This document shows positions 32,712 through 43,278 of a stretch of 64,000 bases of DNA, piece after piece (positions within the stretch are counted from its first letter, which is position 1; each line of letters opens with the position of its first letter). Under the pieces are notes generated by a model, which ran no database searches, was not told the DNA's origin, and saw only the letters and a program-made list of their open reading frames with translations. The translations under genes were made by a program, and so were the position numbers. The stretch spans positions 33,232,001 to 33,296,000 of the forward strand of contig JBANAY010000003.1 of assembly GCA_037952775.1 (NCBI GenBank), read 5' to 3'. Source of the DNA: Clonostachys chloroleuca. Its lineage: Eukaryota; Ascomycota; Sordariomycetes; Hypocreales; Bionectriaceae.

Positions 32712-33721
32712 TTGCAACGACCAACCCGAATGGGGACGATTACATCACGAGAATGATTCGTTACTTTGCGAGCATTTGAAATTTCATTAGACATTGTTTT
32801 TGCTTTTCTTTGGCAAGACTGCATCCAGTCCTTATGGCGCGTTCTGGGAACGACGCAACGAAGATACGGTCCAGAAGAATGACGATTATGACCCGATGAG
32901 CATGGCGGTATGATTCTACTTGGACTTTTCTCAAGATCAAGCACGGAGATCCGACACGAAATTGTTACATACTGAGCAGCAGGCTCAACACGCATCAGAA
33001 TGTTTTGTTTGTTTATTATAAAGGGGACGAAGGAACGAGTTGCATTGTTTGAGTTTGCTACATGAGCTATACTGAATTCCGGAAGGGAAGATTGATATTT
33101 TCCTCCTTGCATTGCATAAAGGGAGTTTACCTTCGTTCAAGATTTTGGAGTTGGGGTAGCATTTTTGCTTTTTACCATCGTTTGGAACTGGGTTGACCCC
33201 CAAGACAGGGACTGTTGTATCTAGATTGCTTGCATTTTCTGAGTAGATTGTCTGGACATGACGAGAATGTGATTCATTTGAACGGATGCGACCCGTGTTC
33301 CTTGATGCGTGTGATTTTCAGCGAGAAGAGGTCAGCCCAACTGGTAAGGGCATATGTGGTTTTAAAGAGCTACTCAGTGCGAGGCTTGCCGTAATCTTAA
33401 TAGACTGGTGGCATATCCATTTCTTGGTGGAAGATGGCAGCTCTGTGAAGATTTGCGTTGGCACGACTAGAGTGTCTAGCTAGTAATGGGAGCGTTTGAG
33501 GATAGCATCGACCAAGTGTGGTGGCGCAATCAGCATGCTTTGAACATTCACCATATCACGGGGTCATTTCATGAGATCCCGTGGTGGCTTTGAATGTTCC
33601 ATGGCACTTCAGAGAGTAAACCAGAGGAGGCTTGACACTGAATAACAAGTGGTCGACGCAAGACGTCGTGCTACGACGCAGTACCTCTCTTGGATCTTGA
33701 GAGATCATGGTAAAACCGATG
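32712..33721. other. Convergent intergenic region, no gene seen
   Basis: About 1 kb separates the stops of the repeat-protein gene and SLD5. Short open frames (134 codons or fewer) are scattered on both strands without domain, start context or splice support. I see nothing else. Confidence 0.5.
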
Positions 33722-34529
33722 TTAAACAAGCTCGGCATCGCCGTCTTCGACAATGGATTTAGCACTTGACCACCGAAGAATCAAAACCTCGCCATTGCTT
33801 GCGTTCAACGTGATGTCCGCATCTGTGCCTTGGCCAGTCACTGGTCGGTCACGAAGCATGCGTATGAAGACAGCAGCATCCACATCGGGGGAGTCAATCA
33901 TGCTGACATTTCCCGCGGTGTCGTTTAGGTTCTGCAGCTGCGTGGGGAAGGAGGACAGAAAGGAGGAAAGGTAGTGGTTGTGGAGGAGGGCCTGGTGCCT
34001 TGTTGCGTAGGCGAGCTCGGTTTCCGACAGCCTACTTCTGAGTTCCTCGCTGGATAGATAGTGAAGTGTGTGCTTGTCGATCTGGTTTTCTTATTAGTGG
34101 CTGTCATGGGTGATATTGGCGCGGTTCTGGTGTAGAAGGCGGGCTTATAGATTTCTTACCTTGGCTATCCTGGCCCTCAGATAGCTCCTCACGAGAAATT
34201 TGTATCTCTCAAGCTCTGTTTGGATGACGATTAGGGCGAAGTTGGTCTTGGGGTCCATGTCACCCGTCAGGATCTCAATCTTCTCGATCTGCGCCTTGAT
34301 CCTGTCATTGATGCGTTCAAACAAACCACCAGAGGGCCACCTGTGGGAAACCCGGTCAGTAGCTGCAGTCGAAAGAAGACACGGAATGCAAAGGGATGGC
34401 GTACTCCAGGAGCTCGGGGGCAGAGCGTTCGGCAACCCAGAGACGCGTCAGGGATTGCAGGTCGCTCGTCTCGTTGGGCACCCCGCTAGAAGTGGGATCG
34501 ACTTCTCTCAGGATATCGTCAATATCCAT
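33722..34529 (-). CDS. sld5: GINS complex subunit Sld5
   Basis: Three exons, 34405-34529, 34160-34340 and 33722-34081, giving 221 residues, the normal Sld5 length. The N-terminus [14 protein letters not shown] is followed by [17 protein letters not shown] and the long helical A-domain ([48 protein letters not shown]). The C-terminal B-domain ends with [19 protein letters not shown]. Sld5 is one of four GINS subunits. GINS joins Cdc45 and Mcm2-7 to form the replicative CMG helicase in the nucleus. The introns (64 and 78 bp) have normal splice sites and preserve the conserved EWPSGG sequence across the first junction. Confidence 0.94.
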
Positions 34530-35450
34530 GGTGGAATGTGCGCGTGATTTCGGGTTTGCGTGTTTTTATACTAGATTGACCCAATTGAAAAGACGCGATC
34601 TGATTTGATTACCGGGATTACGTGGAAGTTTGGTTCGCAATTGGGTTGGTTGGTTTGAATGAATTCACGATTGGCGTAACAATTAGAAGTGTCCCCAAGA
34701 ATTGAGGGTTCAATACACAGTACATATAAGCCACTGGCTACATTAATGGCACTGTGCTGTCCTTGTCACAAGAGACCGACTTATTCAACAAAGACATCTT
34801 TACGAAGCTCGAGTAAGATGAATGAGCTATATTCTTGATTCAAATCGTGATGTGCGGTAACTTTTTTTCCCTATATATATTGATTTGGTGATTACTTAGC
34901 TATCCTCAAGAGTGTCCACGTCTAATACCAGAGGTTACTAGACAAGACCTAGTAGTGTAAGAATTAAAGGAGATTACAAGCACGAAGGGGAAATATAAAT
35001 GAAAACACTAGGGACATGATATTCATGTTTTCCTGTAGTGGAAGATATTTATTACCTAGTTCATCTTATAGCAGAGGATATTGGTAAGCGTTGCAATTGG
35101 AGATATATTTAAAGTCCTGGGTACTATGAAAACTATCAACTGAGTCAGCAAGAGGAATGGAGTTGCGGCACTGGCAGGTCTATTTTAGGGAGCATAGAGT
35201 GACATCTTGGGCTGTTGCGCCCCTTTCGAAACGCCAACCCGCCCCTCCATCTTCACTGGTGCTGACGGCTTTAGCTCCGGAAGCTTTTGTATCCGGGAGA
35301 ATCTGCACTGCCGGCTGAGGCTTGGATAGCCTCAATGTTATAATAAGCGTCAAGCTGTGGTCGGCCGCCAGTCTGGTGGTTTCAACATGTCTAGTAGGAT
35401 CGCGGAATCATTGAGATCCGCGCCACACCCCGAGGAGATGACGGATTGCG

Positions 35451-35466
35451 CCCCAATGCATTGGGG
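35451..35466. promoter_or_regulatory. 16-bp palindrome with inverted CCAAT boxes
   Basis: The sequence ccccaatgcattgggg is a perfect 16-bp palindrome. It contains CCAAT and ATTGG facing each other across two bases. It lies 172 bp upstream of the ferritin-like gene at 35638 and about 75 bp upstream of its TATA box, where an activator site is expected. CCAAT is the core of HAP-complex sites. The symmetry also fits a homodimeric factor. Function is inferred. Confidence 0.5.
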
Positions 35467-35540
35467 TTGGATACAATGAATCATTGTGAAGGATTAGAAC
35501 GACAGACCCTGTAGATTATCGCGATGGTAAAAGAATGCTC

Positions 35541-35548
35541 TATATAAG
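35541..35548 (+). promoter_or_regulatory. TATA box of the ferritin-like gene
   Basis: The sequence tatataag lies 97 bp upstream of the ATG at 35638, the usual place in a fungal TATA-type, strongly regulated promoter. A CT-rich stretch (cttctctcctcatcccatccc) follows before the start codon. Confidence 0.6.
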
Positions 35549-35637
35549 ATACAGGTGTCGTCCTGGAGATGTTCGATTTGTCTTCTCTCCTCATCCCATC
35601 CCAGAGTCAATAGCCTGAAATACTTCAATCGCCCAAA

Positions 35638-36726
35638 ATGCATCACATGTTTGTAATTGCAAGCTTCGCAGCTTCTCTCTTTCTGCCCGCCACTGCCGCT
35701 CCGGTCAACTCTCGAAATGTAACGGCACCCAGCGGTGGGGATATTTCCATCCTCAACTATGCCTTGACTTTGGAGTTCTTAGAGAGACGGTTCTACACCG
35801 AAGGCTTGCGGAATTTCACTGCGCAAGACTTCCAGAACGCTGGATTCTCCCCCGATTTCTATGAACAGATGAAGACTGTTCTCAAGGATGAGCAGGTAAG
35901 AGCGTCCATTCCTTTGGAAACCCACTAGTCGACACCGCTTGCTAAAACAAAACTCTTAGACGCATGTTGACTTCCTGGCTGGAGCTCTAGGCCCCAACGC
36001 CATCCAAGAACCCACATTTTCCTTCCCAGTCAAGGATGTTCACTCTTTCATCGGCCTCTCCTCTGTCCTCGAAGGCGTTGGAACTTCGGCGTATCTGGGA
36101 GCTGCCCCAGCCATTGCCGACAAGAGCATTCTCACATCGGTTGGATCCATCTTGGCTGTCGAGGCTCGGCATTCGTCCTATATTCGTGCGGCCCTAGGCC
36201 AGAAACCGATTCCCAACCCTTTCGACACTCCTCTCGGATTCAACCAAGTCTTTTCTTTAGCCGCGCAGTTCGTGACTGGCTTCGCACCCGGTACCAACCT
36301 GCCCTTCAAGGCGTTCCCCCCACTAACGGCGACGAACCCAACTGCATCCCCAACCTACCATGCCGGTCAAGGGAATGTCGTCTTGACCAATGCATTTCAA
36401 AACGCTAAGAATGCCGGATCCGTCACTGAGGATACCAAGGTTTTCGCTGTTTTCTTCTCGGGCTTGCAGACGTACTATGTCCCGGCTATTCGCTCGGGTA
36501 ATGATGTAAGTTTTCTGCATATGTTCCTCATCTCTTGAACAATCGCTAATCAATACATGAATAGTATACTGCCCCTATCCCCGGGGAGGACTTCCCCAAG
36601 GCAGGGCAGCCGGCTCCGGCGGGTCAGGTATATCTCGTACTTAGCACTGCGGACGGGAGCGAGAGCAATACAGTCAGCGACGAAAACACCCTCTCTGGCG
36701 TTGCCATTCTGGAGGTTGACAACTAA
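35638..36726 (+). CDS. Secreted ferritin-like protein, Rds1 stress-response type
   Basis: Three exons, 35638-35895, 35960-36505 and 36565-36726, giving 321 residues. A signal peptide (MHHMFVIASFAASLFLPATA) precedes the four-helix ferritin-like core. Each helix pair carries Glu/His-type residues: NYALTLEFLERRFYTEGL, VLKDEQTHVDFLAGALG and ILAVEARHSSYIRAALG. This is the pattern of the Rds1 family, named after a fission yeast gene induced by stress and starvation, and of desiccation-related proteins. The E-x6-Y and ExxH positions could bind a metal pair, but enzymatic activity is not established. The promoter has a TATA box and a 16-bp palindrome, consistent with conditional expression. Confidence 0.9.
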
Positions 36727-36903
36727 GCAGGGGGTCTCTAGGATTAGGATTTGAGCATGCGGCATAGACTGTTGGTTTATCGTGTAATCGGGTTTTGATT
36801 TCGTATTTGCATCTATATCATCTTTCAACTAATTTATCCAACTGATAGACGGTTTCTTTTACTAGAAGGGGATCTTGGGCATGGGGCTTAGATCTATAAC
36901 ATC

Positions 36904-37683
36904 TTAATTAACTTTCTTCAGAGGTTTATGAGCTTCATGCCGCGCTTTATCATGACCATTCACGCGCGCATACACCCATTTCAGTGCGACGGACGAGCCG
37001 GTGGTCAGCAAGGCAGAAAATGTGAACAAGAATATGCGCTGATATGTGTTCAAGAGCCCAAAGAGAGGATAGGGGTACCTGCAAGCGAACGTTAACCTTA
37101 ATCATCCTGCTAGAAAAGGAGAGCCGTGTGACGAGGGAGAGAAAAACGCTTACCATCCGTTGTAGCTGAAGCATAGCTCAACCCAGTACCAATAAGAAAA
37201 TGCCAAGGCGGTGCTGAGGGACATGACGCCGTATGTGGGTATCGTCCAGGGAGGGCTGAGCAAGATGAGGTCCAGGCTGAGGAAGACGGCCGGGGCAAGG
37301 TGGAATCCGAGGTCAGGAAGGAGCGGCAATGCAAATTCGCCTTCGAAGAGGAGCTCTGGATTAATCATATGGATTCCCCAGTAGAGGATGGAGATCAAGA
37401 CCTCGAGCGGGGTGGCAACGATGCAGATGGTGTTCTTGACCCTGAACAAGGTTCGGTTGAGGGTCAAGTCTGCCAAGATGCCCAGGACGAAGGCCAGGAG
37501 CGAGGCTGACAGGCCGATGATGGTGAGGAACTGGAAATGCCAGCCGTATGCCTCATCGAATGGAGTTTTCCATAATGTGAGGAAGCGGAAGTTGTAGCTA
37601 AAGGACGCCGCTCCCAAGAGGTGTAGGAGCAGCGAGAAGCTGCGCGAAGGCGACGTGAGTCGCTGGAGGGGATGCTGAGCCAT
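36904..37683 (-). CDS. AIG1/FAR-17a family multi-pass membrane protein
   Basis: Two exons, 37154-37683 and 36904-37078, giving 234 residues with about six membrane helices. Visible segments include FQFLTIIGLSASLLAFVLGI, PLEVLISILYWGIHMI, FHLAPAVFLSLDLILLSPPW, and FLFTFSALLTTGSSVALKW. The conserved pattern of the family (a Thr in ICIVATPLEV, and His in DLGFHLAPAVFLSLDLIL) is present. In animals, members AIG1 and ADTRP hydrolyse fatty-acid esters of hydroxy fatty acids with Thr and His as catalytic residues. The fungal role is unknown. The 75-bp intron restores the sequence FSYNGWYPYPLFGLLNTY. It converges with the ferritin-like gene across 177 bp. Confidence 0.88.
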
Positions 37684-38260
37684 TGGAGGTAGATGGTATG
37701 CGGTGAGGGATCAGAGCGAACGCATGTGGCTGCTGGCTATCCTAAATCATGAGATACCTTGAAGAAAGGAATGTTCACGGGTGGCGGGTGTATTTAAAAG
37801 CCCGAGATAAGCTGTCCTGATGCTGGAGCTCAGTCGTGACCTCATCCAGCCCGTAATTTCTTCGAATAAGTGGGACCTCGGTAGAAACATAATGGGGGCA
37901 ATTGCGTCTTCCTTCCATATGCCGAACATTATTGCTGTAACTCATATGAGGACAAGGATTTAACTTATGGAAGGTCTCATTGCGGCTTGCCGAGGCTGAT
38001 CTTGTAAGATGTGCTATACCCGGGCCGGTTCGGTGGTGCAGCGGGAGACTAGGATTCGCCTTCAGTAACATCCCAACCTTCAATCTAAGTGTTGATGCAA
38101 TAGGTAGATAAGCAGATCAATTGACAAAATCTCTCTGATAGAGGTAGATTCACGGCTCTTTCCGATAGTTCTAGTCGAGAATTGAGATCCTTCTCTCGTT
38201 TGGGGACCCTGTTGCCAACCCACAGGATGAGACGTGCGACGGACTTTCTTATCTTGCAAA
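37684..38260. other. Intergenic, no gene seen
   Basis: About 580 bases between two minus-strand genes: the promoter of the AIG1-like gene and the 3' end of the phospholipase-like gene. Two short minus-strand open frames show no domain or splice support. Confidence 0.5.
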
Positions 38261-41077
38261 TCACTCAAAAGTTATCAAACAGGTATGATACCGATTCTCT
38301 GAGTTTTCCTCCGCAAGCCCATCAAATTCTTGGGCCGCTCCCCTAGTGTAGACGACCGCTGACCAGCAATGGCAGAGTCCTGCCCCATTAGCCGCATACT
38401 TGTAAGTGCCCCGACTCGCTTCCGGCGCAACAATTCTCGTGGCGATGATGCCATAGTTGCCAAAGAAAGACATTATTGCTGCTGAGGTTCGGTGTCCGGT
38501 GTTCGCGTAAGTGAAGGTGGTCTGCGTCGTGTAGAGGGGTTCCATGAACTCGGCGGTGAACAGGGTTCCCTTCTTTGGATCCAGCTTGATCTCGCTGACC
38601 ACAGGAGCATCAAATGTTCCGTTTTCACGGCTAGGAAATACTATGACGTTGAGAATGAGATTGCTCGCATCAGACGTGTAGCCGACGAGATCAGCACGAC
38701 CGTTTCCGTTTACATCATGCATGAACCAGAGGAGATAATCCTCCTCATCAAAGGCCGTCCAGGTGATGTGGAACTTTTGGCTGCTTGGCTCTCCTTGGAA
38801 AACGATATGTTCGCCCGCACCGTCCCTCTTTGGAAGAAGCACGTCGATCTGAAGGGTCTTGACAGTAGGATATCTTTTACCATAGTGGACTCGGACTAGT
38901 CGGTTGGATAGGGGGTCAGACACCAGTGCCTGAGCAGGGCTGGAGTTGGCTTCGGACATCGTTGTAAGCCACATCTTCTGGTATTCGGACGTCCAGCTGC
39001 AAAAGTACCATGTTTCGGTAGATATCGACAATGGGCCACTCTGATAGCCAACAATAGTCGAGAATGAATCTGTTTGCTCAATTTTGTGAGACACCAAGAA
39101 GCTAAAGAATGTTAGCTGACGAAAGGTATCGGGCGATGGGTTATTCTCACTTCAATTCTGTTGTGTTGAGTGTAGAGCTGAGTGGGAGGGAGGGCTGTCT
39201 AGTTTCGCGGGCAAGGACCAGAATTCCAATTTCGAATCCGTTTTTGAGCCCTCAAAGTACTTGACCATGATTCGATTTGAGGAGTCTTGAGAGAAAGACC
39301 CGTATATGACTTCTCCGGGATTACGATCACTGTTTCCATCATCGACCGCTTGGCTCCATAGAACCTGAGGGAGTAGCTGACCATTCGAGGTTTCGAGAAA
39401 CCCGTATCCGATATGGAGTGCATGAGTTTTCCCACCGCTTGTGTACTCCCTGGCGACAAGAGAGACCACGCCATTAGCAAGAGACTGGGCGTCTGTCCAG
39501 AGCCTCTTCTTATCCGAAGCCTTTAAGCTTCCGACGCCTTGGGCAGCCATGCCCCAATACTGTCCAAACTTGCCAGCATCGACTGGGCCGTATACGTTGG
39601 AAACCAGGTCCGAACTACCCGTTTCCATCCGACCGAGATGAAGAAAGCGTTGATCGGAGGAAAAGGACCTCGTATATACATACATATTTTTGGACGAGCC
39701 CGAGTCGGTGATGGCCTTGTGGTAACTGGCCCATTCGTCATTAGTCGGGATATCATTGATGATTTTCCTGGACTTGGCAATAGCGCGGTTATCAATATTC
39801 TGCCGGAAGAGCATTCGGCTTGCATCCTCAGGATCCCTTTCGAAAAGCGGCACTGAGTTTGTGATGCCCAAAGTCTTCTCAGGCAGAGGGGCCTTGAAAT
39901 GAAAGGCTTCATTAGCGACGGCCGGTTATCAATGGCAAGTATCGAGAATGGAACTACCCATGCCTTCTTGAGGGCTTTGAATTCGGCGGTTACTGGAATC
40001 TTGCCGGATTGGAAAGTCTCCCAGACTTCGTCAACGCCGGCTTGGCTGGCTGCAGGTACCATCTGCCGGTTCTTACCTGATCGGCCTTGACCAAGTTGTT
40101 TGTCGCCATAAGCCGCCCACGAGTCCCCTTCCTGATTCGTGACCCATAGCCCATTGGTGCCGTCTTCATCATGCTGGCCTTTGCCACATTGGTCCCCGGG
40201 ATAGAGGCCCAAAGTGAATATAGTACTATGCAATAGGCGGCGAAGCGTACGGACATGGCCTGCTGCGAACATGTCTGTAAGAAAATGCTGGGCAAATCCC
40301 TCGATGAAGTACGCTTCTGTTAGGTCGGATTCTTTCTTGCTCTTATAAGCGTCTTGGGCTTTCCTCAAAGCTAGGGTATGCACTGAGGAATATGCTTTTT
40401 TCGCGTCCTGAAGCGACGAGGGCCGTTAGGATGCTCATAATGTTTTGGACAAACAACTGAAATGGTTCTTACATCCCCAAAATGGTCTGGGTTGCACAGG
40501 GCAATCACCAGGTCACAGAAGAAAAAATCTTTATTGTATTTTTCCTCAGCGCTCTTATAAGCCTGTCAAGAGCTGTCAGTCGGTCTCTTTAGACTGGTAA
40601 AGCCTATGAAAAATCACCTGAGCAATGTCTCGTCCGTCCATAGCGGCCTGTTTGACGTACTCTCCTTGCTCTTGGATAAGTGGTCCGACACACTTCAAGC
40701 TGTCTGGAGAGTCTGTTCGCAAAAGGTTCACGTTTTTTGCGGCAATAGCTAGGCTTTTCTCCGGGTCCGAGTCCCAATCATCGCTGATCGAAGGTATGCA
40801 GCCGTCCAACTGCCAACGGGAGTAGAAGTCACCAGCGAGTGCGATGAAGTCGCCAAAGGTCAGTTTCCAGTCCTTGACTTCGTAATTGAAGTCTGAGCCT
40901 AGAACGCTTGATATGGGATATTTCAGGAGAACTGGTCACCAATTGAGGTCTGTAAGAGTGTTAGAATGGGCTGTAAGTGGACGATGCTTCCTTCGATCAC
41001 TCACATGTTCCGGAGACTCGAATTGAGGCTTGAGGCCGAGAGTCTGACCCGATTGTTCCAAGTCTTTGCCCTGACAT
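38261..41077 (-). CDS. Zn-phospholipase C-like protein with C-terminal VCBS/FG-GAP-like region, one frame break
   Basis: Exons: 41005-41077, 40618-40931, 40473-40562, 39958-40407, 39151-39892 and 38261-39101, about 836 residues. The start MSGQRLGTIGSDSRP has no signal peptide. The N-terminal part has KLTFGDFIALAGDFYSRW, then an alpha-helical region with EGFAQHFLTDMFAAGH. The His/Asp/His spacing there (about H200, D204, H210) resembles zinc-dependent phospholipase C/P1-nuclease-like proteins, so a zinc hydrolase is inferred. The C-terminal half has calcium-loop-like DVNGNGRADLVGY, typical of VCBS/FG-GAP beta-propeller repeats. Between LEFWSLPAK (about 39220) and TTELNFLVSHKIE (39151/39101 junction) the reading frame changes, and no good intron explains it. 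The fourth intron (39893-39957) has a weak GTAGTT donor. Confidence 0.72.
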
Positions 41078-42208
41078 TTCAGTCTCCGTTAGTCAAGGGA
41101 ATCCATTGGACTTACAGTTGTTCTGATTCACGCATTGACTCTGAAGTGGATATCCGAGTCTGCAATATGCCAATATTGGCATACTTAGAGCGAAGATCCG
41201 CCAAGTAGATTGCGGATACATTTGGATAGATTTGTAAGTTTTCGCAAATTATTCGTAACAGAAAATCCCAAGTTGTGGCTAACTTCAATGGTAGTCTATT
41301 AGAGGCATGCAGGCCGGAATCACATACTTAAACTACATACCAACTAGCGCACCATTAGATTATTTCGAGGACCTGCCCCTTTTCCAATCCCACTTCTAGA
41401 CATCGAAACGTCACAACGGAGCGGATGTTACAGAGACTAAAACATCGTGCCTAGTCTATAAGTCCCCGTCAATGTATCATCGGCCCGCAGAAGGCCCGCG
41501 GGCGCAATTTCGTGAGATAGGCCATGCTATGTCTCTAACGGGGCTAATGTACAGTAAAGTGATGATCTGGTCTTGCCCTCGCACAGCTCGACAATTCAGA
41601 TTTCCATTACACAGCTAGCTTTCCATAGTCAGAGGATTCGATGTTGCATTATATACCAAATCAATTGTCGCCTCTGTGGTTTGAGGCGTCAAGGGTAAGT
41701 AACAATCGTTGACATCATGTGCGAAGAACAGTTTCAAGTCGGTTTGGTAGAACACCATAGATGCTCGAGACTCTAGCCTGCCACTATCTCGTAGTATGCC
41801 GATTTTCACAAAAAAAAAAAAAAAAAAAGAAAAGGAAAAAAATCTGTTCCCGAGTATCGGCATAGCCAGGAGTGTTGCGTCCTCGTCCCGTGGTGTGATA
41901 CAACAACGTAACTCCAAAGACAAACACATGCTCTCGGGTGGTCCTCAGGCTCACAAAGCACTGATTGAAGCAGGTTGATCAAGGTTTAGCGGTTTGTGCA
42001 GCAGAATGAGACCATGGGGCTAAAGAGCAATACTGTTCGATGCACGCAATTTGAACTGATAAAGAGAGCGGCTTTCCCTACTCCCATCACTTATCGACTG
42101 CATCAAACAATCAATCATACAACTCAAACAATCTATTACACAACTCAAAGCACCTTGTTCAATTTTAAAAGAGTTTCGAAAATCCAATCAAGCTCTGCAT
42201 CCATCAAA
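41078..42208. other. Intergenic; palindrome upstream of the phospholipase-like gene
   Basis: No intact gene. A perfect 18-bp palindrome (tatgccaatattggcata) at 41166-41183 lies 89 bp upstream of the ATG at 41077. An A-run of about 19 bases occurs at 41811-41829. Open frames here are short and unsupported. Confidence 0.5.
41166..41183. promoter_or_regulatory. 18-bp palindrome with inverted CCAAT in the promoter of the phospholipase-like gene
   Basis: The sequence tatgccaatattggcata reads the same on both strands and contains CCAAT abutting ATTGG. It is 89 bp upstream of the start codon at 41077. It shares the inverted-CCAAT layout with the 35451-35466 palindrome. Binding by a symmetric factor or HAP-type complex is inference. 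Confidence 0.45.
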
Positions 42209-42875
42209 ATGCCTGAAATCAAATCCCCTTTTGTTACGAAGCAGAAACTACAATAGAAGACTTCAAAGGTGTGATTCGTCCATTTGATGGTCGATACTTT
42301 GACTAATTCTCTGAGATCTGAGAAGACACTTGAAATTCAAAACCCCGATCCAAGCAGTGCCACTAAGAACAAAAGCTACTGGATTTAAGGTATCGTGAAG
42401 AATTGCACGCAATTTGATATTCAAGTACGCCCGCCGGCCTACTTCTATACGGGAAGATATGAGACCTGGCCAACTGAGGTTGGTGCCTGGTCTGTTGGAC
42501 AGTTCACCGGCGTGAACAGTGACGATTCGATCGCAGGAGTCACTAGAGGCAATGCATGGGATCTTCACCTTGAACAAGGCATTTCTAGTTAACCTGGCTT
42601 TTGTGAGTAACCTCTTTGATTCTGATGCTGCACCATTGCTTACATACAGCCCAGGGTTTTACATGCCCCGTTGTAGGGCACTACAAATCGGGAGTGGTCG
42701 AATCCGCCACAGCTGAAGATGGATATGATATTGCTTCAGAAGGGGTAACGAGATAGTTTCCAATATTCAGTTCTACGGGATGGACACGGATGGCAACGAG
42801 ATGACGATCATATTCGAAGTCCAATGCAGTGGTGGACAGCGACCAGTCTACATCATCAACCAAGTAGTTGACTAG
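42209..42875 (+). pseudogene. Decayed gene of unknown family
   Basis: Protein-like fragments lie in order but in different frames with stops between them. They are a start region (MPEIKSPFVTKQKLQ, stop at 42254), a middle part (KNCTQFDIQVRPPAYFYTGR and GAWSVGQFTGVNSDD, 42395-42592), a part with SGVVESATAEDGYDIASEG (about 42690-42747) and an end (FYGMDTDGNEMT, then GGQRPVYIINQVVD, stop at 42873). A GTGAGT donor near 42605 and a CATACAG acceptor near 42650 may be a relic intron. At least three frame changes or stops make a sequencing error an unlikely sole cause. The fragments suggest a small beta-rich protein without a signal peptide. I do not recognise the family. Confidence 0.6.
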
Positions 42876-43278
42876 GTAGCGGAATGAATGCTTGTCGAGG
42901 AGGCACCAATTATTTTGGAACTCGTCTTTATCGCAATTGCAGTCGCTGTAAGACGAGTCTTGTAAATGCGATAAACACTGAGAGAGCATTCTCGAGATTT
43001 TGATTTCTTATTATAAGAATTTGCCTTTGCGTGGTAGTTTATTCAAGGGCATCGAAATGACAAGATCCACCGCCTGTTGAAGTTAAAGAGAAGGAACAAG
43101 GGTATCGCAGGGATCTACATGCGCCACATGGCTGACAGCACGCGCCACACTAAATAACTTCCTGGGAAGTGCAGATCAAGCAGCGCTCTTCCCCCAAGCC
43201 CATGAATCGACCAGTTCCCTACAGTCCAAGTCACCATTCGGTCAGCAAACTTGAGAAAGTGCAGAGCGAAAATACACA
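42876..43278. other. Intergenic, promoter of the cyclophilin gene
   Basis: No gene is seen in these 400 bases. They carry the upstream region of the WD40-cyclophilin gene that starts at 43279. Confidence 0.5.

Larger units (their letters stand above)
34530..35637. other. Divergent intergenic region
   Basis: About 1.1 kb without a gene, AT-rich between 34680 and 35110. The 300 bases before the ferritin-like gene hold a 16-bp palindrome and a TATA box, which are listed separately. Confidence 0.55.

Noticed and set aside
42395..42592. A separate small gene of 65 residues
   Set aside because: The flanking fragments in other frames continue the same protein-like sequence, so it is part of a decayed gene.
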